From DASRHK01 sp963776465 (lineage in GTDB: Bacteria > Pseudomonadota > Gammaproteobacteria > Nevskiales > Nevskiaceae), in the NCBI GenBank assembly GCA_963776465.1, contig CAVZMV010000002.1, positions 2,790,001 to 2,854,000 on the forward strand: DNA of 64,000 bases, in the 5' to 3' direction. Position 1 is the first letter of the stretch. Every line of letters begins with the position of its first letter. Both the position numbers and the translations under genes were made by a program. The notes beneath the pieces were generated by a model, which worked only from the letters and a program-made list of their open reading frames with translations, was not told the origin of the DNA and searched no databases. Below, piece by piece: positions 54,014-63,377 of this stretch.

Positions 54014-55113
54014 CACTTCATCGCGTCCGGTATGCGGGGCGTTGGCGGCACGACGTCGGCGTTCTGCGCCCGGTGCCGCAGGTAGTGATCCATCAGCACC
54101 AGCGCCAGCATCGCCTCGGCGACCGGCGTCGCGCGCATGCCGACGCAGGGATCGTGGCGCCCGGTCGTGCGCATCTCGGTGGCGTTGCCGTCGATGTCGA
54201 TCGTCTTGCCGGGGATCTGGATGCTCGACGTCGGCTTGAGCGCCAGCCGCGCGTAGACCGTCTGCCCGGTGGAGATGCCGCCGGCGACGCCGCCGGAATG
54301 GTTGGCGAGGAAGCCCTGCGGCGCCATCTCGTCGCGATGCTCGCTCCCCTTCATCGCCACCACGCCGAATCCGTCGCCGATCTCCACGCCCTTCACCGCG
54401 TTGATGGACATCAGCGCATAGGCGAGGTCCGCATCGAGACGATCGTAGACCGGCTCGCCGAGGCCCGGCGGCACGTTCGTCGCCTCGACGTAGACCAGTG
54501 CGCCGACGGAATCGCCTTCGCGGCGCAGCGCGTCGATGTACTGCTCGAGCTCGGCCACCCGCGACGCGTCGGGGCTGAAGAACGGGTTCTGGTACACGGC
54601 GCTCCAATCCTTGCGCTCGAGCTTGATCGCACCGATCTGCTCCAGGCAGCCGCGGATTTCGACGCCGAGCTTGCCGCGAAGATACTTGCGCGCGACCGCG
54701 CCCGCGGCGACGCGTACGGCGGTTTCGCGAGCGGAAGCTCGCCCACCCCCGCGGTGGTCGCGCAAGCCGTATTTCTGGATGTAGGCGTAGTCGGCGTGAT
54801 TGGGCCGGAACACCTGCTTGATCTTCTCGTAGTCGTAGCCGCGCTGGTCGGTGTTCTCGATCAGGAGAGCGATCGGCGTGCCGGTGGTCTTACCTTCGAA
54901 CACGCCGGACAGGATGCGGACCTTGTCCTCTTCCTTGCGCTGCGTGACGTACTTGGATGTGCCCGGCTTGCGGCGGTCGAGGTCCGGCTGGATGTCGGCC
55001 TCGGACAGCTCCATGCCCGGCGGGCAGCCGTCGACCACGCAGCCGATCGCCGGGCCGTGGCTCTCGCCGAAGCTGGTGACGCAGAACAGGCGACCGAGCG
55101 AGTTGCCGGACAT
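54013..55113 (-). CDS. aroC: Chorismate synthase
   Basis: Last step of the shikimate pathway, using reduced FMN. 366 residues: GESHGPAIGCVVDGCPPG, RRKPGTS, FRPNHADYAYIQKYGLRDHRGGGRASARET, and the C-terminal GRHDPCVGMRATPVAEAM. It abuts prmB with no gap, as in Pseudomonas and E. coli. Confidence 0.97.
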   Translation of the reverse strand: MSGNSLGRLFCVTSFGESHGPAIGCVVDGCPPGMELSEADIQPDLDRRKPGTSKYVTQRKEEDKVRILSGVFEGKTTGTPIALLIENTDQRGYDYEKIKQVFRPNHADYAYIQKYGLRDHRGGGRASARETAVRVAAGAVARKYLRGKLGVEIRGCLEQIGAIKLERKDWSAVYQNPFFSPDASRVAELEQYIDALRREGDSVGALVYVEATNVPPGLGEPVYDRLDADLAYALMSINAVKGVEIGDGFGVVAMKGSEHRDEMAPQGFLANHSGGVAGGISTGQTVYARLALKPTSSIQIPGKTIDIDGNATEMRTTGRHDPCVGMRATPVAEAMLALVLMDHYLRHRAQNADVVPPTPRIPDAMK

Positions 55114-56019
55114 CTAGGCCGCCCGCTTCGCGGCGAGATCCGCGCGCGAGATCATGAAGACACCGTCGCCGCCGTGGTCGAACTCGATCCACGTCACCGG
55201 CAGGCGGGGCCAGCGCGCAGAGAACTCCGGCACGCTGCCGCCGACTTCGCAGATGAGCACACCGCGGTCGGTGAGATACCGCGTCGCCTCGCCCAGAATC
55301 CTGGCGACCACGTCCATGCCATCCCTGCCCGCCTCCAGCGCCACGCGCGGCTCGTGCCGGAACTCCGCCGGCAGCAGCTTCACCTCTCCTGCAGGCACGT
55401 AGGGGGGATTGGCCAGGATCAGGTCGTACTGCGCGCCCTTCACGCCGGCGAAGAGATCGGAGCGGACCATGTGCACGCGATCGCCGCAGCGATGACGCTC
55501 GATGTTCTGCCGGCAGACCTCCAGCGCCGCCGCGTCGTTCTCGACCAGGTCCACGCGCGCTTCGGGAAACGCGATGGCCGACGCGATGCCGATGCAGCCG
55601 CTGCCCGCGCACAGGTCGAGGATCCGTCGCGGCGCCTGCGACAGCCACGGCTCGAAGCCCTTGGCGATGAGCTCGCCGATGGGCGAGCGCGGGATCAGCA
55701 CGCGCTCGTCGACGTGGAACGGCAGGCCGGCAAACTGGATCTCGCCGATGAGGTAGGCCGCCGGCTTGCGCGAGCGCACGCGCGCACGCAAGAGCTTGAG
55801 GGCCGCGTCGCGCTCCGGCCTGGTCACGTTGGCCTCCAGGTACACGGCCGGCAGGTCGGACGGCAGCCGCAGCGCATGCAGCACCAGGTGGAAGGATTCG
55901 TCCAGCGCGTTGTCGGTGCCGTGGCCGAAGTAGAGACCCGCGCGCGCGAACTCGCTCGCGCCCCAGCGCACGAGGTCGCGAACGGTGCGGAGCGCTTCGG
56001 TCCCCCCCGATGAAGGCAT
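55114..56019 (-). CDS. prmB: Ribosomal protein L3 glutamine methyltransferase
   Basis: Methylates Gln150 of L3. 301 residues with the SAM motif LDLCAGSGCIGIASA, the NPPY catalytic motif (ILANPPYVPAGEV), and a substrate helical N-domain. PrmB rather than HemK/PrmC because it sits beside aroC. Its ATG (56019) is divergent from and very close to the sco start. Confidence 0.95.
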   Translation of the reverse strand: MPSSGGTEALRTVRDLVRWGASEFARAGLYFGHGTDNALDESFHLVLHALRLPSDLPAVYLEANVTRPERDAALKLLRARVRSRKPAAYLIGEIQFAGLPFHVDERVLIPRSPIGELIAKGFEPWLSQAPRRILDLCAGSGCIGIASAIAFPEARVDLVENDAAALEVCRQNIERHRCGDRVHMVRSDLFAGVKGAQYDLILANPPYVPAGEVKLLPAEFRHEPRVALEAGRDGMDVVARILGEATRYLTDRGVLICEVGGSVPEFSARWPRLPVTWIEFDHGGDGVFMISRADLAAKRAA

Positions 56020-56035
56020 GGCCCTGCGTGCGATA

Positions 56036-56683
56036 ATGAGAACGTTCGCGAATTATGCGTTACATCACTTGAAACCCTCCACCGTCCGGGCATTGTTTCT
56101 GGCCATCGCCGCTGCGCTGCTGGGAGCCCTGGCCGCGCATCTGTGGCTGGCGCCGCCGGACGTGGTGCTGCAGACCGGCACCCTGCTCCCCGAGGCGCGC
56201 GAGATCGGCGACTTCGAGCTGACCGGCGAGGACGGACGCCCGTTCACCGCTGCCGATCTCAAGGGGCGATGGAGCATTCTCTTCACCGGCTTCACGCACT
56301 GCCCGGACGTCTGCCCGACGACGCTGGCGACGCTCAAGAACGTCGCGGGCCGGCTGAACGACGACGACAAGCTGCAGGTCGTGTTCCTGTCGGTGGATCC
56401 CGAGCGCGACTCGCCGGAGGCGCTGGCGACTTACGTGCACTACTTCAGCCCGCGCTTCCGCGCCGCCACCGGGCCCACGTCCGAGCTCGACCGGCTCGGC
56501 GCGAAGCTCGGCTTCGTCTACGTCAAGGTTCCGGGACGCACGCCGGAGACCTACACGATGGATCACTCGGCGGCGCTGATCCTCGTCAACCCGGCCGGAC
56601 GGCTGGCCGGCTACTTCACACCGCCGCTGCGCGCCGAGATGCTGGCCGGCGATCTGGCGTCGCTGCTGAAGGCGGGATCATGA
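56036..56683 (+). CDS. SCO1/SenC copper chaperone for cytochrome oxidase
   Basis: 215-residue thioredoxin-like protein anchored in the inner membrane (segment about 18-36). Copper ligands: Cys89 and Cys93 in CPDVC, and His177 in TMDHSA. It assembles the CuA site of cytochrome c oxidase. ATG 56036 starts a family-like anchor; 56018 is a possible alternative that overlaps prmB. The next gene, a PCuAC chaperone, overlaps by 4 bases, the usual copper pair. Confidence 0.93.
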   Translation: MRTFANYALHHLKPSTVRALFLAIAAALLGALAAHLWLAPPDVVLQTGTLLPEAREIGDFELTGEDGRPFTAADLKGRWSILFTGFTHCPDVCPTTLATLKNVAGRLNDDDKLQVVFLSVDPERDSPEALATYVHYFSPRFRAATGPTSELDRLGAKLGFVYVKVPGRTPETYTMDHSAALILVNPAGRLAGYFTPPLRAEMLAGDLASLLKAGS

Positions 56684-57099
56684 GAGCGACGGCGCTGCTG
56701 GTTGCGTTATCCCTATCCCGTGCGGCCCTCGCCTGCGAGGGCCTCGAGGTCAAGGACGCGTGGATCCGCGAGGCGCCGCCCGGGGCCAGCGTCATGGCCG
56801 GGTACGCTGAGCTGCGCAATGGCAGCGCGCATGGCATCACCATCGACGGGGCGCGGTCCGCGGATTTCGGCGACGTCGAGATCCATCGCATGGAGATGGC
56901 GCAGGGACAGATGCGCATGCGCCACGAGCCGCGCGTGCTGCTGGAGCCCGACGCCACCCTGGCGCTCGAGCCCGGTGGCCTGCACCTGATGCTGATGGAG
57001 CCGAAACGGAAACTGAAGTCCGGCGATCGCGTCCAACTGAAGATCGATTGCGAAGGCAAGTCGCTCACCACCGAATTCATCGTGCGCCCAGGAAACTGA
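56680..57099 (+). CDS. Periplasmic copper chaperone PCuAC
   Basis: 139 residues: signal peptide (1-19, ending ALAC) and a PCuAC (DUF461) domain. The exact ligand pattern H(M)X10MX21HXM is met: His69, Met80, His102 and Met104, with Met71 and Met73. It delivers copper to Sco and CuA. ATG overlaps the sco stop (ATGA), and psd follows 3 bases later. Confidence 0.95.
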   Translation: MRATALLVALSLSRAALACEGLEVKDAWIREAPPGASVMAGYAELRNGSAHGITIDGARSADFGDVEIHRMEMAQGQMRMRHEPRVLLEPDATLALEPGGLHLMLMEPKRKLKSGDRVQLKIDCEGKSLTTEFIVRPGN

Positions 57100-57102
57100 T
57101 CA

Positions 57103-57981
57103 ATGGAAGCCTCCGTCGACGCGCGGTTCAAGGAGAAGATGTTCGCCTGGGTGCAGTCCTGGCTACCGACGCGGTTCCTGTCCTGGTGCATGTTCCAGCT
57201 GACGCGGATCGAGGTGCGCTGGTTCAAGAACGCTTTCATCCGCAGCTTCATGCGCCATTTCGGCATCGACCTTTCGGAAGCGCAGCTGCAGCAGGCCGAG
57301 TCCTATCGCAGCTTCAACGAGTTCTTCACGCGCGCCCTGAGGGAGGGCGCGCGTCCACTGCCGATCGATCCCGACGCTTTCGTGTCGCCGGTGGACGGCA
57401 CGGTCAGCGAGTTGGGCGAGATACACGGCGGCAAGCTGGTGCAGGCCAAGGGCTTCGACTATTCGCTGGTGGAGTTGCTGGGCGGCGACGAGCGGATCGC
57501 CCAGCCCTTCGTCAACGGCAACTTCTGCACGATTTACCTTGCGCCGTTCAACTATCACCGCATCCACATGCCGACGGCGGGAACGTTGCGCGAATGGATC
57601 TACGTGCCGGGACGGCTGTTCAGCGTGAACCAGGCGACCGCGCGGGCGATGCCGCGGCTGTTCACGCGCAACGAGCGCGTGATCGCGCTGTTCGAGACCG
57701 GCCACGGTCCGGTCGCGCTGATCATGGTCGGGGCGCTGTTCGTCGGCTCGATCGAGACCGTCTGGGCCGGGCAGATCACGCCGCCGCACTCGCGCGCGGG
57801 CGTCGCCACCTACCAGCTGATGCAGCCCGTGTACCTGACCCGCGGCGCCGAGGTTGGCCGCTTCAACATGGGCTCGACCGTGATCCTGCTGAGCGCGCCG
57901 GGCGCCATGCAGTGGTCGCAGGAGCTGAAAGCCGGAACGGCGCTGCGCATGGGTGAAGCGATCGGCGGACCCAGGCAGTGA
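57103..57981 (+). CDS. psd: Phosphatidylserine decarboxylase
   Basis: Makes phosphatidylethanolamine. 292 residues, class I proteobacterial type. Self-cleavage site GST at 257-259 (pyruvoyl Ser258), with the catalytic Asp98 (SPVDGT) and His154 (FNYHRIHMP). GTGA overlap with the next gene. Confidence 0.96.
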   Translation: MEASVDARFKEKMFAWVQSWLPTRFLSWCMFQLTRIEVRWFKNAFIRSFMRHFGIDLSEAQLQQAESYRSFNEFFTRALREGARPLPIDPDAFVSPVDGTVSELGEIHGGKLVQAKGFDYSLVELLGGDERIAQPFVNGNFCTIYLAPFNYHRIHMPTAGTLREWIYVPGRLFSVNQATARAMPRLFTRNERVIALFETGHGPVALIMVGALFVGSIETVWAGQITPPHSRAGVATYQLMQPVYLTRGAEVGRFNMGSTVILLSAPGAMQWSQELKAGTALRMGEAIGGPRQ

Positions 57982-59462
57982 GCAAGGCGCACGCGCTTCT
58001 GTGCGTGTGCCTTCTGCTGGCAGGTTGCGGTGCCGGCGATCCTCCGGCCGATAGCGGCGGCCCACAGCCGATCGCCCAGAAGTCACAGCTGCGGCGCGAG
58101 GGACGCTGGCTGGTCGACTCGCAAAACCGCGTGGTGCTGATCCACGGCGTCAACACCGTGTGGAAGACACCGCCATATGCGCCGCCCGCCGACGCCGCGG
58201 GCTTCGTGGCGGAGGATGCCGACTGGCTGCGCGATCACGGCTTCAACGCGTCGCGCGTCGGCACCCTGTTCGTCGGCGTCATGCCGCAGCCCGGCGTGAT
58301 CGATCACGCCTATCTCGATCTGTGGGACCGCGTCGTGCAGCTGCTGGCCTCGCGCGGCATCTACGTGCTGTTCGACTTCCACCAGGACATGTACAACGAG
58401 CGGTACGCCGGCGAGGGATTCCCGGACTGGGCCACCGACGACAATGGCATCCCCATGCCGGTGAGCGTCGGCTTCCCGGGGAACTACTTCACCCCGGCGT
58501 GCACGCGCGCCTTCGACAACCTGTGGCTGGACACCAATGCGGTGTGGGCGCCGTATGCGGAAGCCTGGCGGGCGGTGGCAGCGCGCTGGAAGGACCAGGA
58601 TCGCTCGATGGGCTATGACCTGATGAACGAGCCGTGGCCGGGCTCGCATCTCGCCACCTGCGCCAACCCGCTCGGCTGCCCGATCTTCGATACGCAGTTC
58701 CTGCAGCCGTTCCAGGAGAGCGCGCTCGCGGCCATCCGCGAAGCCGATCCCGACAACGTCGTCTGGTTCGAGCCCAACGTCATCTTCAACTCCGGCGCGC
58801 AGACCAACCTGGGTCTCCTCGGCGCGCCGGACGACGCCAACCTGGGGCTGTCGTGGCACAACTACTGCCTCCCGGCGGCGCTGCTCCACGCGCAGGGCTT
58901 CGAGAACATCCCGGGGTGCGACCTGCTGCACCAGCTGGTGTCCGACAACGCCGAGGCGGCGATCGGCACGCTGGGCTCGACGACGCTGATCACCGAGTTT
59001 GGCGCCACCGACGACCTGGTCGACTTGGACCAGGTGGTCTCACAGGCCGACGCACAGCTCACCGGCTGGATGTACTGGCACTACAAGGAATGGGCGGATC
59101 CGACGACCGAGAGCGGCGAGTCCGGCGGTCAGGGCCTGTTCGCCGACGATGCCGATCTCTCGTCAGTGAAGCTGGAAAAGCTGCGCGTGCTGGAGCGCGC
59201 GTATCCGATGGCGACGTCCGGCATCCCGCTGGAGCTCAGCTTCGATCCGACCAATGGCGCCTTTCACTACCGTTACGCTCCGCGCGCGGCGAGCGGCCCC
59301 ACGGAGATCCACATGCCTGCCATCCACTATCCCAATGGTTATCACTTGCAAGTGACTGGAGCCACCGTGACCTCGCCTCCCAACGCGACGACCTTGCTGT
59401 TGCAGGATTTGCCCGGCGCCGATGAAGTCACCGTCACCTTCCAGCCCGGCATCTCGCCATGA
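57978..59462 (+). CDS. Glycoside hydrolase family 5 lipoprotein, endoglycoceramidase-like
   Basis: 494 residues. Lipoprotein signal with lipobox LLAGC (Cys17), so it is membrane anchored, probably outer or periplasmic face. GH5 TIM barrel: acid/base Glu218 in DLMNEP, nucleophile Glu340 in LITEFGA, plus the FDFHQDMYNERYAGEG segment typical of endoglycoceramidases, followed by a C-terminal beta domain (about 425-494). Endoglycoceramidases cut glycosphingolipids. Translation is coupled to psd (GTGA) and to the GNAT gene (ATGA). The target may be a host or self glycolipid; the assignment is by motifs only. Confidence 0.85.
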   Translation: MSKAHALLCVCLLLAGCGAGDPPADSGGPQPIAQKSQLRREGRWLVDSQNRVVLIHGVNTVWKTPPYAPPADAAGFVAEDADWLRDHGFNASRVGTLFVGVMPQPGVIDHAYLDLWDRVVQLLASRGIYVLFDFHQDMYNERYAGEGFPDWATDDNGIPMPVSVGFPGNYFTPACTRAFDNLWLDTNAVWAPYAEAWRAVAARWKDQDRSMGYDLMNEPWPGSHLATCANPLGCPIFDTQFLQPFQESALAAIREADPDNVVWFEPNVIFNSGAQTNLGLLGAPDDANLGLSWHNYCLPAALLHAQGFENIPGCDLLHQLVSDNAEAAIGTLGSTTLITEFGATDDLVDLDQVVSQADAQLTGWMYWHYKEWADPTTESGESGGQGLFADDADLSSVKLEKLRVLERAYPMATSGIPLELSFDPTNGAFHYRYAPRAASGPTEIHMPAIHYPNGYHLQVTGATVTSPPNATTLLLQDLPGADEVTVTFQPGISP

Positions 59463-59953
59463 CGGACGCCCTGGAGATCCGCTCGGCCACGCGCGATGAC
59501 GTCGCTCTGATCCTCAAGCTGATCCGCGCCCTGGCCGAATACGAGAAGCTCGCCCACGAAGTCATCGCCGACGAAGAGGATCTGCGCGACACGCTGTTCG
59601 GCACGCGGCCCGCGGCCGAGGTGCGGATCGCCGAGTGGCAGGGACAGCCCGCCGGCTTTGCGCTGTTCTTCCACAACTACTCGACGTTCCTGGCCAAGCG
59701 CGGCATCTATCTGGAGGACCTGTTCGTCCTGCCCGAGTACCGCGGGCGTGGCATCGGCCGCGCGCTGCTGGTCCATATCGCCCGGCTTGCCGTCGACCGC
59801 CGCTGCGGCCGTTTCGAGTGGTCGGTCCTGGACTGGAACAAGCCGGCGATCGACTTCTACCGGGGCCTGGGCGCCCGCGAGATGGCGGACTGGCGCATCT
59901 ACCGGACCGACGGCGCAAATCTTGCGAAACTTGCGGCGCGCGCCGATCTCTAA
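59459..59953 (+). CDS. GNAT family N-acetyltransferase
   Basis: 164 residues, acetyl-CoA site in YRGRGIGRALL, with the strand LEDLFVLPEYRG just before it. Close to the diamine/spermidine N-acetyltransferase-like group (the pattern FHNYSTFLAKRGIYLEDLFV is shared with SAT1-type proteins), so a small amine may be the substrate; unproven. ATG overlaps the GH5 stop (ATGA). Confidence 0.92.
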   Translation: MTDALEIRSATRDDVALILKLIRALAEYEKLAHEVIADEEDLRDTLFGTRPAAEVRIAEWQGQPAGFALFFHNYSTFLAKRGIYLEDLFVLPEYRGRGIGRALLVHIARLAVDRRCGRFEWSVLDWNKPAIDFYRGLGAREMADWRIYRTDGANLAKLAARADL

Positions 59954-59978
59954 GGGGCGGATACCCGAACCACCTTCC

Positions 59979-61439
59979 ATGAAGAACTCCTTTTCCACCG
60001 CCTGCTTCACCGCGGTGGCGCTCGTTTGCGCCGCCGCGTCCGCGCAGCAGGCGCCCGTCGACCTGCCGCAGATGGGCGAGCCTGCCGACGCAGCCATGTC
60101 GCCGGCGCAGGAAGCGGAGATCGGCGCCCGTGTCGTCGCGGAGTTCTACAGCTACGACCTGGTGCTCGAGGACGCCGAGGTCTCCGAGTATGTGAACAGC
60201 GTGGGCTGGAAGCTCGCCTCCAATGCTGCCGGCGGCGACAAGCCGCCCCGCTTCGTGTTCTTCGTGGTGCAGGATCCGCGCATTAACGCCTTCGCCCTGC
60301 CCGGCGGGTACATCGGCGTGAACGCCGGCCTGCTGACCGCCTCGAAGAACGAAAGCGAGTTCGCCGGGGTCATGGGCCACGAGCAGGCCCACGTCACCCA
60401 GCGCCACATCGCGCGGTCGCAGCAGGAGGGCGAAGCCGCCAACATCGCGACCTGGGCGGCCGTGCTCGCAGCGATCATCGCCGGCTCGGCCGATCCCAAC
60501 ATCATCATCGCCGCGCTCTCGCTCGGTCAGGCCGCGAGCTACCAGCGCGCGGTCAACTACACGCGCGCCCACGAGCTCGAAGCGGATCGGCTCGGCATCC
60601 GCACCATGGCGAGCAGCGGCTTCGATCCGGAAGGCATGGCCAGCTTCTTCGCACGGCTCGAGCAGCAGTCACGCCTCTACGGCAACCAGCTGCCGGACAT
60701 CCTGAAGACGCACCCGGTGAACACCACGCGCGTGTCGGAAGCGCGCGCGCGCGCCACCAGCTACGGACAGCGCGACCACAAAGACTCGCTGGACTACCAG
60801 CTGATGCAGGCGCGCGTGCGCATGCTGACGAGCCAGGCGCGCGAGGCCGTGGACTATTTCGCGGGGGAGATCGGCGTCGGCCATACCTCCGTCGCCAATC
60901 GCTACGGGCTGGCGCTGGCCTTGAGCCAGCAGGGTCGTTACGCCGAGGCCGCGGACGCGCTGGCGCCGGCCCTCGCCGTCTATCCGCGTCAGGTCAACCT
61001 CAACCTGCTGCAGGCCAGCCTGCTGCTGGCGCAAGGCCGCGGCGAGCAGGGGCTCGCGGCCTTCGCCAAGATCGTGAGCATCTACCCGCGCTACGCACCG
61101 GCGGTGCTGGACTATGCCAGCGCGCTGATCGGCGCCGGCCGCAGCGTCGAGGCGCGGCAGCTGCTGCTGTCGCACGACCTGCCCAGCCAGCGCATGGAGG
61201 CCCACCGACTTATGGCGCAGGCGGCGCACGAGCTCGGCAACACCGCCGAGGAAGCGTTCCAGACGGCCAACTATCGCTTCGAGCGCGGCGACCTCATCGG
61301 TGCCCGCGAGCAGCTGGACGCGGCGCTGCGGTTGAGCACGCTCAGCGGCCGCGACCGCGCGCGTCTGCGCGCGCGCCGTGACGAGATCTGGGATGCGACG
61401 CCGCCGGAGCTGCGGCGCACGGGGTCGCGGCCTACTTAG
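59979..61439 (+). CDS. Periplasmic M48 metalloprotease with TPRs, BepA-like
   Basis: 486 residues: signal peptide 1-22 (ending ASA), M48 protease with HEQAH (134-138) and the later HELEAD (198-203), then a C-terminal TPR region (about 290-470). BepA/YfgC removes stalled LptD or BamA and acts as chaperone in outer-membrane assembly. The next gene is convergent and overlaps by 8 bases. Its outer-membrane quality role fits lapAB nearby. Confidence 0.93.
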   Translation: MKNSFSTACFTAVALVCAAASAQQAPVDLPQMGEPADAAMSPAQEAEIGARVVAEFYSYDLVLEDAEVSEYVNSVGWKLASNAAGGDKPPRFVFFVVQDPRINAFALPGGYIGVNAGLLTASKNESEFAGVMGHEQAHVTQRHIARSQQEGEAANIATWAAVLAAIIAGSADPNIIIAALSLGQAASYQRAVNYTRAHELEADRLGIRTMASSGFDPEGMASFFARLEQQSRLYGNQLPDILKTHPVNTTRVSEARARATSYGQRDHKDSLDYQLMQARVRMLTSQAREAVDYFAGEIGVGHTSVANRYGLALALSQQGRYAEAADALAPALAVYPRQVNLNLLQASLLLAQGRGEQGLAAFAKIVSIYPRYAPAVLDYASALIGAGRSVEARQLLLSHDLPSQRMEAHRLMAQAAHELGNTAEEAFQTANYRFERGDLIGAREQLDAALRLSTLSGRDRARLRARRDEIWDATPPELRRTGSRPT

Positions 61440-62613
61440 CCTTCGCGGGAACCTGCAGCGGATCCAGTGCCGGCGTGATGCTGCCCCACTGCTTGCAGCT
61501 CGGGCATTGCCAGAACAGCACGCGCGGCTTCAAGCCGCAGTGGTGGCACTGGTAAAGGGCCGTGAGCCCAAGCTTCTCCATCGCTTCGCGCACCGGCTTG
61601 ATCGGGAGGTTGGGGGTCGCGGTCGGCCGGCTCTCCATCAGCTCCATCAGCTTGAGCGTGACCGCCCAGCTGGCGTGCTTGTGCAGCACCTCGGAAAGGT
61701 ATGGCACCGGGTCCACGCCCTCGGACTTCATCAGCTCGAGCTTGGCCAGCACGGGGGCGGGATCGGGCCAGCGCTCCTCGGCTTCCTCCAGGAATTTCCA
61801 GTACGCCGCCAGGTCGTGCAGCTGCTCCTGGCAGCGGCGTAACGGCGACAGGATTTCCCGCAGGAAGCGTGGATCCTGCTCCGGGACGCGCCGGTAGGCC
61901 TTCGCTGCAGCGGCGAAATCCTGCAGCGCTTCGTGCGCGCTCGCCTGCAGGAGGCTGGCGCGCACGCACTCCGCATGCACGGACAACGCCCGCGCCGCCA
62001 GGCGCAGGACCTCGGGATGCTCGCCCTTCAGCCGCGCCGCCTCGGCGCGCTCGCAGGTGAACTGCGCGATCAGCGGCTTGAAGCTCTGACCGCGCACGCC
62101 CTCCAGCTGCTGCGCGAAGTCGATCGCGTGCGACCAGTCCCGCAGCTGCTCGTAGATGGCCACCAGTGCTTCGAGCGACTCGGCCAGGTGCACGCCCTGC
62201 CGCACCAGCTCGCGGAACAGTTTTTCGGCATCGTCGACCAGGCCGGCCTTCACGTAATCCTGGGCCAGCTCGAAACGCGCGCGATGCGCCAGCTGCGGGT
62301 CGATGCCGCTGCGCTTGAGCAGGTTTTCGTGCAGCCGCAGCGCCCGATCCACCTCGCCGCGCCGGCGGAAGAGACTGCCAAGCGTCAGCTGCAGCTCGGC
62401 GGTCTCGGGTTGCAGATCGGCAGCTTGCAGGAGCTCGGCGACGGCCTGGTCCGGATCCTCGGCGACGAGGTGCTCCAGGCCGCTCAGGTAGGTGCGGCGT
62501 TCCGGTCCCGGGCTGTTGCGCCCTTCGCTTTGCCAGAAGCTTCGCGCCAGGCCCCAGCCCAGCGCCGCACCGAGCGGCAGCAGGAACCAGGTTAGGGACA
62601 GGCTATCGAGCAC
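61432..62613 (-). CDS. lapB: Lipopolysaccharide assembly protein B
   Basis: 393 residues: N-terminal membrane anchor (LTWFLLPLGAALGWGLA), TPR repeats, and a C-terminal rubredoxin-like site CHHC...CPSC. LapB (YciM) recruits FtsH to degrade LpxC, so it sets LPS level. Follows lapA by 21 bases. Confidence 0.96.
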   Translation of the reverse strand: MLDSLSLTWFLLPLGAALGWGLARSFWQSEGRNSPGPERRTYLSGLEHLVAEDPDQAVAELLQAADLQPETAELQLTLGSLFRRRGEVDRALRLHENLLKRSGIDPQLAHRARFELAQDYVKAGLVDDAEKLFRELVRQGVHLAESLEALVAIYEQLRDWSHAIDFAQQLEGVRGQSFKPLIAQFTCERAEAARLKGEHPEVLRLAARALSVHAECVRASLLQASAHEALQDFAAAAKAYRRVPEQDPRFLREILSPLRRCQEQLHDLAAYWKFLEEAEERWPDPAPVLAKLELMKSEGVDPVPYLSEVLHKHASWAVTLKLMELMESRPTATPNLPIKPVREAMEKLGLTALYQCHHCGLKPRVLFWQCPSCKQWGSITPALDPLQVPAKAK

Positions 62614-62634
62614 GGGCGTTGCAAGCGAACAGCC

Positions 62635-62928
62635 TCACGGCGTCGGCGTGCCGGTGAGTCCGCGCAGGTTCTTGAGCTCGACCTCGTTGGCGGCGAGCCG
62701 CCGGCGCAAGCCGCGGATCTCGAGCTTGAGTCTCCAGACGCGGCCGGCGAACAGCGCCAGGCCGATGAGCGTGACGACGACCAGCTCGACGAGCAGCAGG
62801 TAGATCAGCGGCAGCTCGACGCTGCCGGTGAGATAGTTGAAGCGGACGTGCTCGACGTTGAAGAAGCCGATGGCCGCGCCGCAGGCAAAGATGGCCAGCA
62901 CTACCACCAGGACGATCGCGCGCAGCAT
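62635..62928 (-). CDS. lapA: Lipopolysaccharide assembly protein A
   Basis: 97 residues, DUF1049. Two membrane segments (about 4-20 and 40-62) with the FNVEHVRFNYLTGSVELPL core, then a basic helix. Co-operates with LapB. Lies between ihfB and lapB, the standard order. Confidence 0.94.
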   Translation of the reverse strand: MLRAIVLVVVLAIFACGAAIGFFNVEHVRFNYLTGSVELPLIYLLLVELVVVTLIGLALFAGRVWRLKLEIRGLRRRLAANEVELKNLRGLTGTPTP

Positions 62929-62949
62929 GCCTGTCGTCCCGGCGGCTGG

Positions 62950-63240
62950 TTAACGCCGTGCGGAGGCGTTGACCCGTTCGCGCATCTCCTTGCCCGGCTT
63001 GAAGTGCGGCACGCTCTTGGCGGGAATGTGCACCGCAGCGCCCGTCTTGGGATTGCGCCCCAGGCGCGCGGGTCGGCGATGCAGCGAAAAACTCCCAAAC
63101 CCGCGGATTTCCACGCGATCCTGCTGCGCCAGCGAATCGCTGATCTGATCCAGCACGAGCTTCACCGCCAATTCGACGTCCTTGAGCATGAATTGGGGGT
63201 GCCGCGCCGCGAGACGCTCGATCAATTCGGACTTGGTCAT
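62950..63240 (-). CDS. ihfB: Integration host factor subunit beta
   Basis: 96 residues from ATG 63240 (MTKSELIERLAARHP). HU/IHF fold with RVEIRGFGSFSLHRRPARLGRNPKTG, the DNA-bending arm with the intercalating Pro in NPKTG. Normal place after rpsA. An upstream ATG at 63297 gives a non-conserved extension. Confidence 0.96.
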   Translation of the reverse strand: MTKSELIERLAARHPQFMLKDVELAVKLVLDQISDSLAQQDRVEIRGFGSFSLHRRPARLGRNPKTGAAVHIPAKSVPHFKPGKEMRERVNASARR

Positions 63241-63297
63241 GGCGTTCTTGGTGACCGGGTATGGCCCGACGATAGAGAAAAAATCCTTGTCGTGCAA

Positions 63298-63361
63298 GCG
63301 CCTAGATTTTCCTGGGTCGCCAAGCGACCCTTGGAAAATCTGGCGCCCCCGCGCAGGCGGG
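63298..63361. repeat. Compound palindrome between rpsA and ihfB
   Basis: Nested inverted repeats: GCGCC/GGCGC (63298-63302, 63342-63346), AGATTTTCC/GGAAAATCT (63304-63312, 63333-63341) and GGGTCGC/GCGACCC (63314-63320, 63324-63330), then a small CCCGC-GCAG-GCGGG hairpin (63348-63361). It resembles a REP-type bacterial interspersed mosaic element. No second copy is obvious in the window. Confidence 0.6.
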
Positions 63362-63377
63362 AGCCCAGTTGACCAAC

